From an uncultured Actinomycetes bacterium (lineage in GTDB: Bacteria; Actinomycetota; Actinomycetes; Nanopelagicales; Nanopelagicaceae), in the NCBI GenBank assembly GCA_903852955.1, contig CAINSH010000150.1:1-6074 (forward strand): 6,074 nucleotides of DNA, given 5' to 3'. Each line of letters begins with the position of its first letter. The stretch's first letter is position 1. Made by a program: the position numbers and the translations under genes. The notes below the pieces were generated by a model. That model saw only the letters and a list, made by a program, of their open reading frames with translations, was not told where the DNA came from and searched no databases. Below, in pieces: positions 5,652 through 6,074 of the stretch.

Positions 5652-6074
5652 ATTAAGTCCGCCCCAAGTACCAGTGCGATTAATTGCTTCAAGCGCTCCA
5701 TCAAGTGAATTTCGACGAAACAATAAGTTATCTGCACCAGAAAGCTGCGCAGCTTTTACAATTTCACCATCAGGCAATCTGACTTTAGATGCCGCAGTTA
5801 CATAGGTTCCAGCTTCAATCACGCAGTTATCACCTAGAGAAATTCCACAACCGGAATTAGCGCCAAGTAGAGATTTTTCTCCAATTGAAATAACTTCTTT
5901 ACCGCCGCCACTTAGTGTGCCCATGATTGATGCACCGCCACCAATATCTGAACCATCGCCAACAACTACACCAGCAGAAATACGTCCTTCGACCATTGAC
6001 GTTCCCAGCGTGCCTGCATTGAAGTTAACAAAACCTTCATGCATGACGGTGGTGCCTGATGATAAATATGCGCC
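5631..6074 (-). CDS. dapD: 2,3,4,5-tetrahydropyridine-2,6-dicarboxylate N-succinyltransferase, C-terminal part (5' end beyond the right edge)
   Basis: Cytosolic enzyme of the succinylase route to meso-diaminopimelate and lysine; it succinylates tetrahydrodipicolinate using succinyl-CoA. The frame is open from the right edge: 147 residues, roughly the second half of the 310-320 usual in actinobacteria. The ATG at 6042-6044 is an internal Met, not the start, because the ten codons before it (reading [10 protein letters not shown]) continue the conserved family sequence. Seen, numbered from the edge: [15 protein letters not shown] (10-24), [20 protein letters not shown] (27-46), [10 protein letters not shown] (49-58), [20 protein letters not shown] (63-82) and [12 protein letters not shown] (112-123). 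The Ile/Val-Gly hexapeptide pattern marks the left-handed beta-helix of a trimeric acyltransferase. These blocks closely match what I recall of actinobacterial DapD such as mycobacterial Rv1201c. The stop TAG lies inside the SpoIID-type gene on the other strand. No functional link to the export operon is shown. Confidence 0.93.
   Translation of the reverse strand, partial: GAYLSSGTTVMHEGFVNFNAGTLGTSMVEGRISAGVVVGDGSDIGGGASIMGTLSGGGKEVISIGEKSLLGANSGCGISLGDNCVIEAGTYVTAASKVRLPDGEIVKAAQLSGADNLLFRRNSLDGALEAINRTGTWGGLNSILHAN

Noticed and set aside
5640..5700. Possible bidirectional terminator between the SpoIID-type gene and dapD
   Set aside because: Only short AT-rich similarities (AATTGAATT, ATTAATTG) are present; I could not form a stable G+C stem followed by a T-run.
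6042..6044. ATG as the start codon of dapD
   Set aside because: The frame continues upstream to the window edge with conserved DapD sequence, so this is an internal methionine and the gene is truncated by the window.
1..6074. Mobile element, phage, CRISPR or defence system
   Set aside because: No transposase, integrase, spaced direct repeats, terminal inverted repeats or defence-type domains were seen; base composition looks even across all genes.

Overview
The window is a densely packed, seven-gene stretch of a bacterial chromosome. The base composition is moderately AT-rich (low to mid forties % G+C by eye). Gene content points to an actinobacterium: the DapD fragment is of the actinobacterial type, GTG starts are common, there is an LCP-family protein with a Ser/Pro/Ala tail, and the SpoIID-domain protein carries its GHGVG motif at the N-terminus, a layout I recall from actinobacterial proteins. 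Low G+C, near-zero intergenic space and mostly weak Shine-Dalgarno sequences together suggest a streamlined lineage such as the freshwater Nanopelagicales (acI). That placement is inference, not proof.

Layout. Minus strand, left: the first 215 residues of UDP-glucose 6-dehydrogenase (1-645, running off the left edge). It is preceded, 10 bases upstream, by a LytR-CpsA-Psr (LCP) phosphotransferase gene (656-1777), so the two probably form one transcript. A 36-base divergent gap (1778-1813) follows. Plus strand: a membrane-anchored family 2 glycosyltransferase (1814-2824), an ABC-2 polysaccharide exporter permease (2821-3648), its ATPase (3626-4429) and a secreted SpoIID/LytB-domain protein (4416-5651). 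All three junctions overlap (4, 23 and 14 bases), which indicates one operon with translational coupling. Minus strand, right: the last 147 residues of DapD (5631-6074, running off the right edge), overlapping the SpoIID-type gene tail to tail by 21 bases.

How it may work together. Ugd would supply UDP-glucuronate. The glycosyltransferase would help build a lipid-linked glycan, and the permease/ATPase pair would flip it across the membrane. The LCP enzyme would attach it to peptidoglycan, and the SpoIID-type enzyme would cleave glycan strands of the wall. This is therefore best read as a cell-envelope glycopolymer assembly, export and attachment locus, with a lytic enzyme built into the export operon. 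The polymer itself cannot be told from the sequence. DapD (lysine/diaminopimelate synthesis) is a neighbour in an opposed transcript and shares only the broad theme of wall precursor supply.

No RNA genes, mobile elements, CRISPR arrays or convincing hairpin terminators were seen. There is no gene-free stretch over 300 bases.
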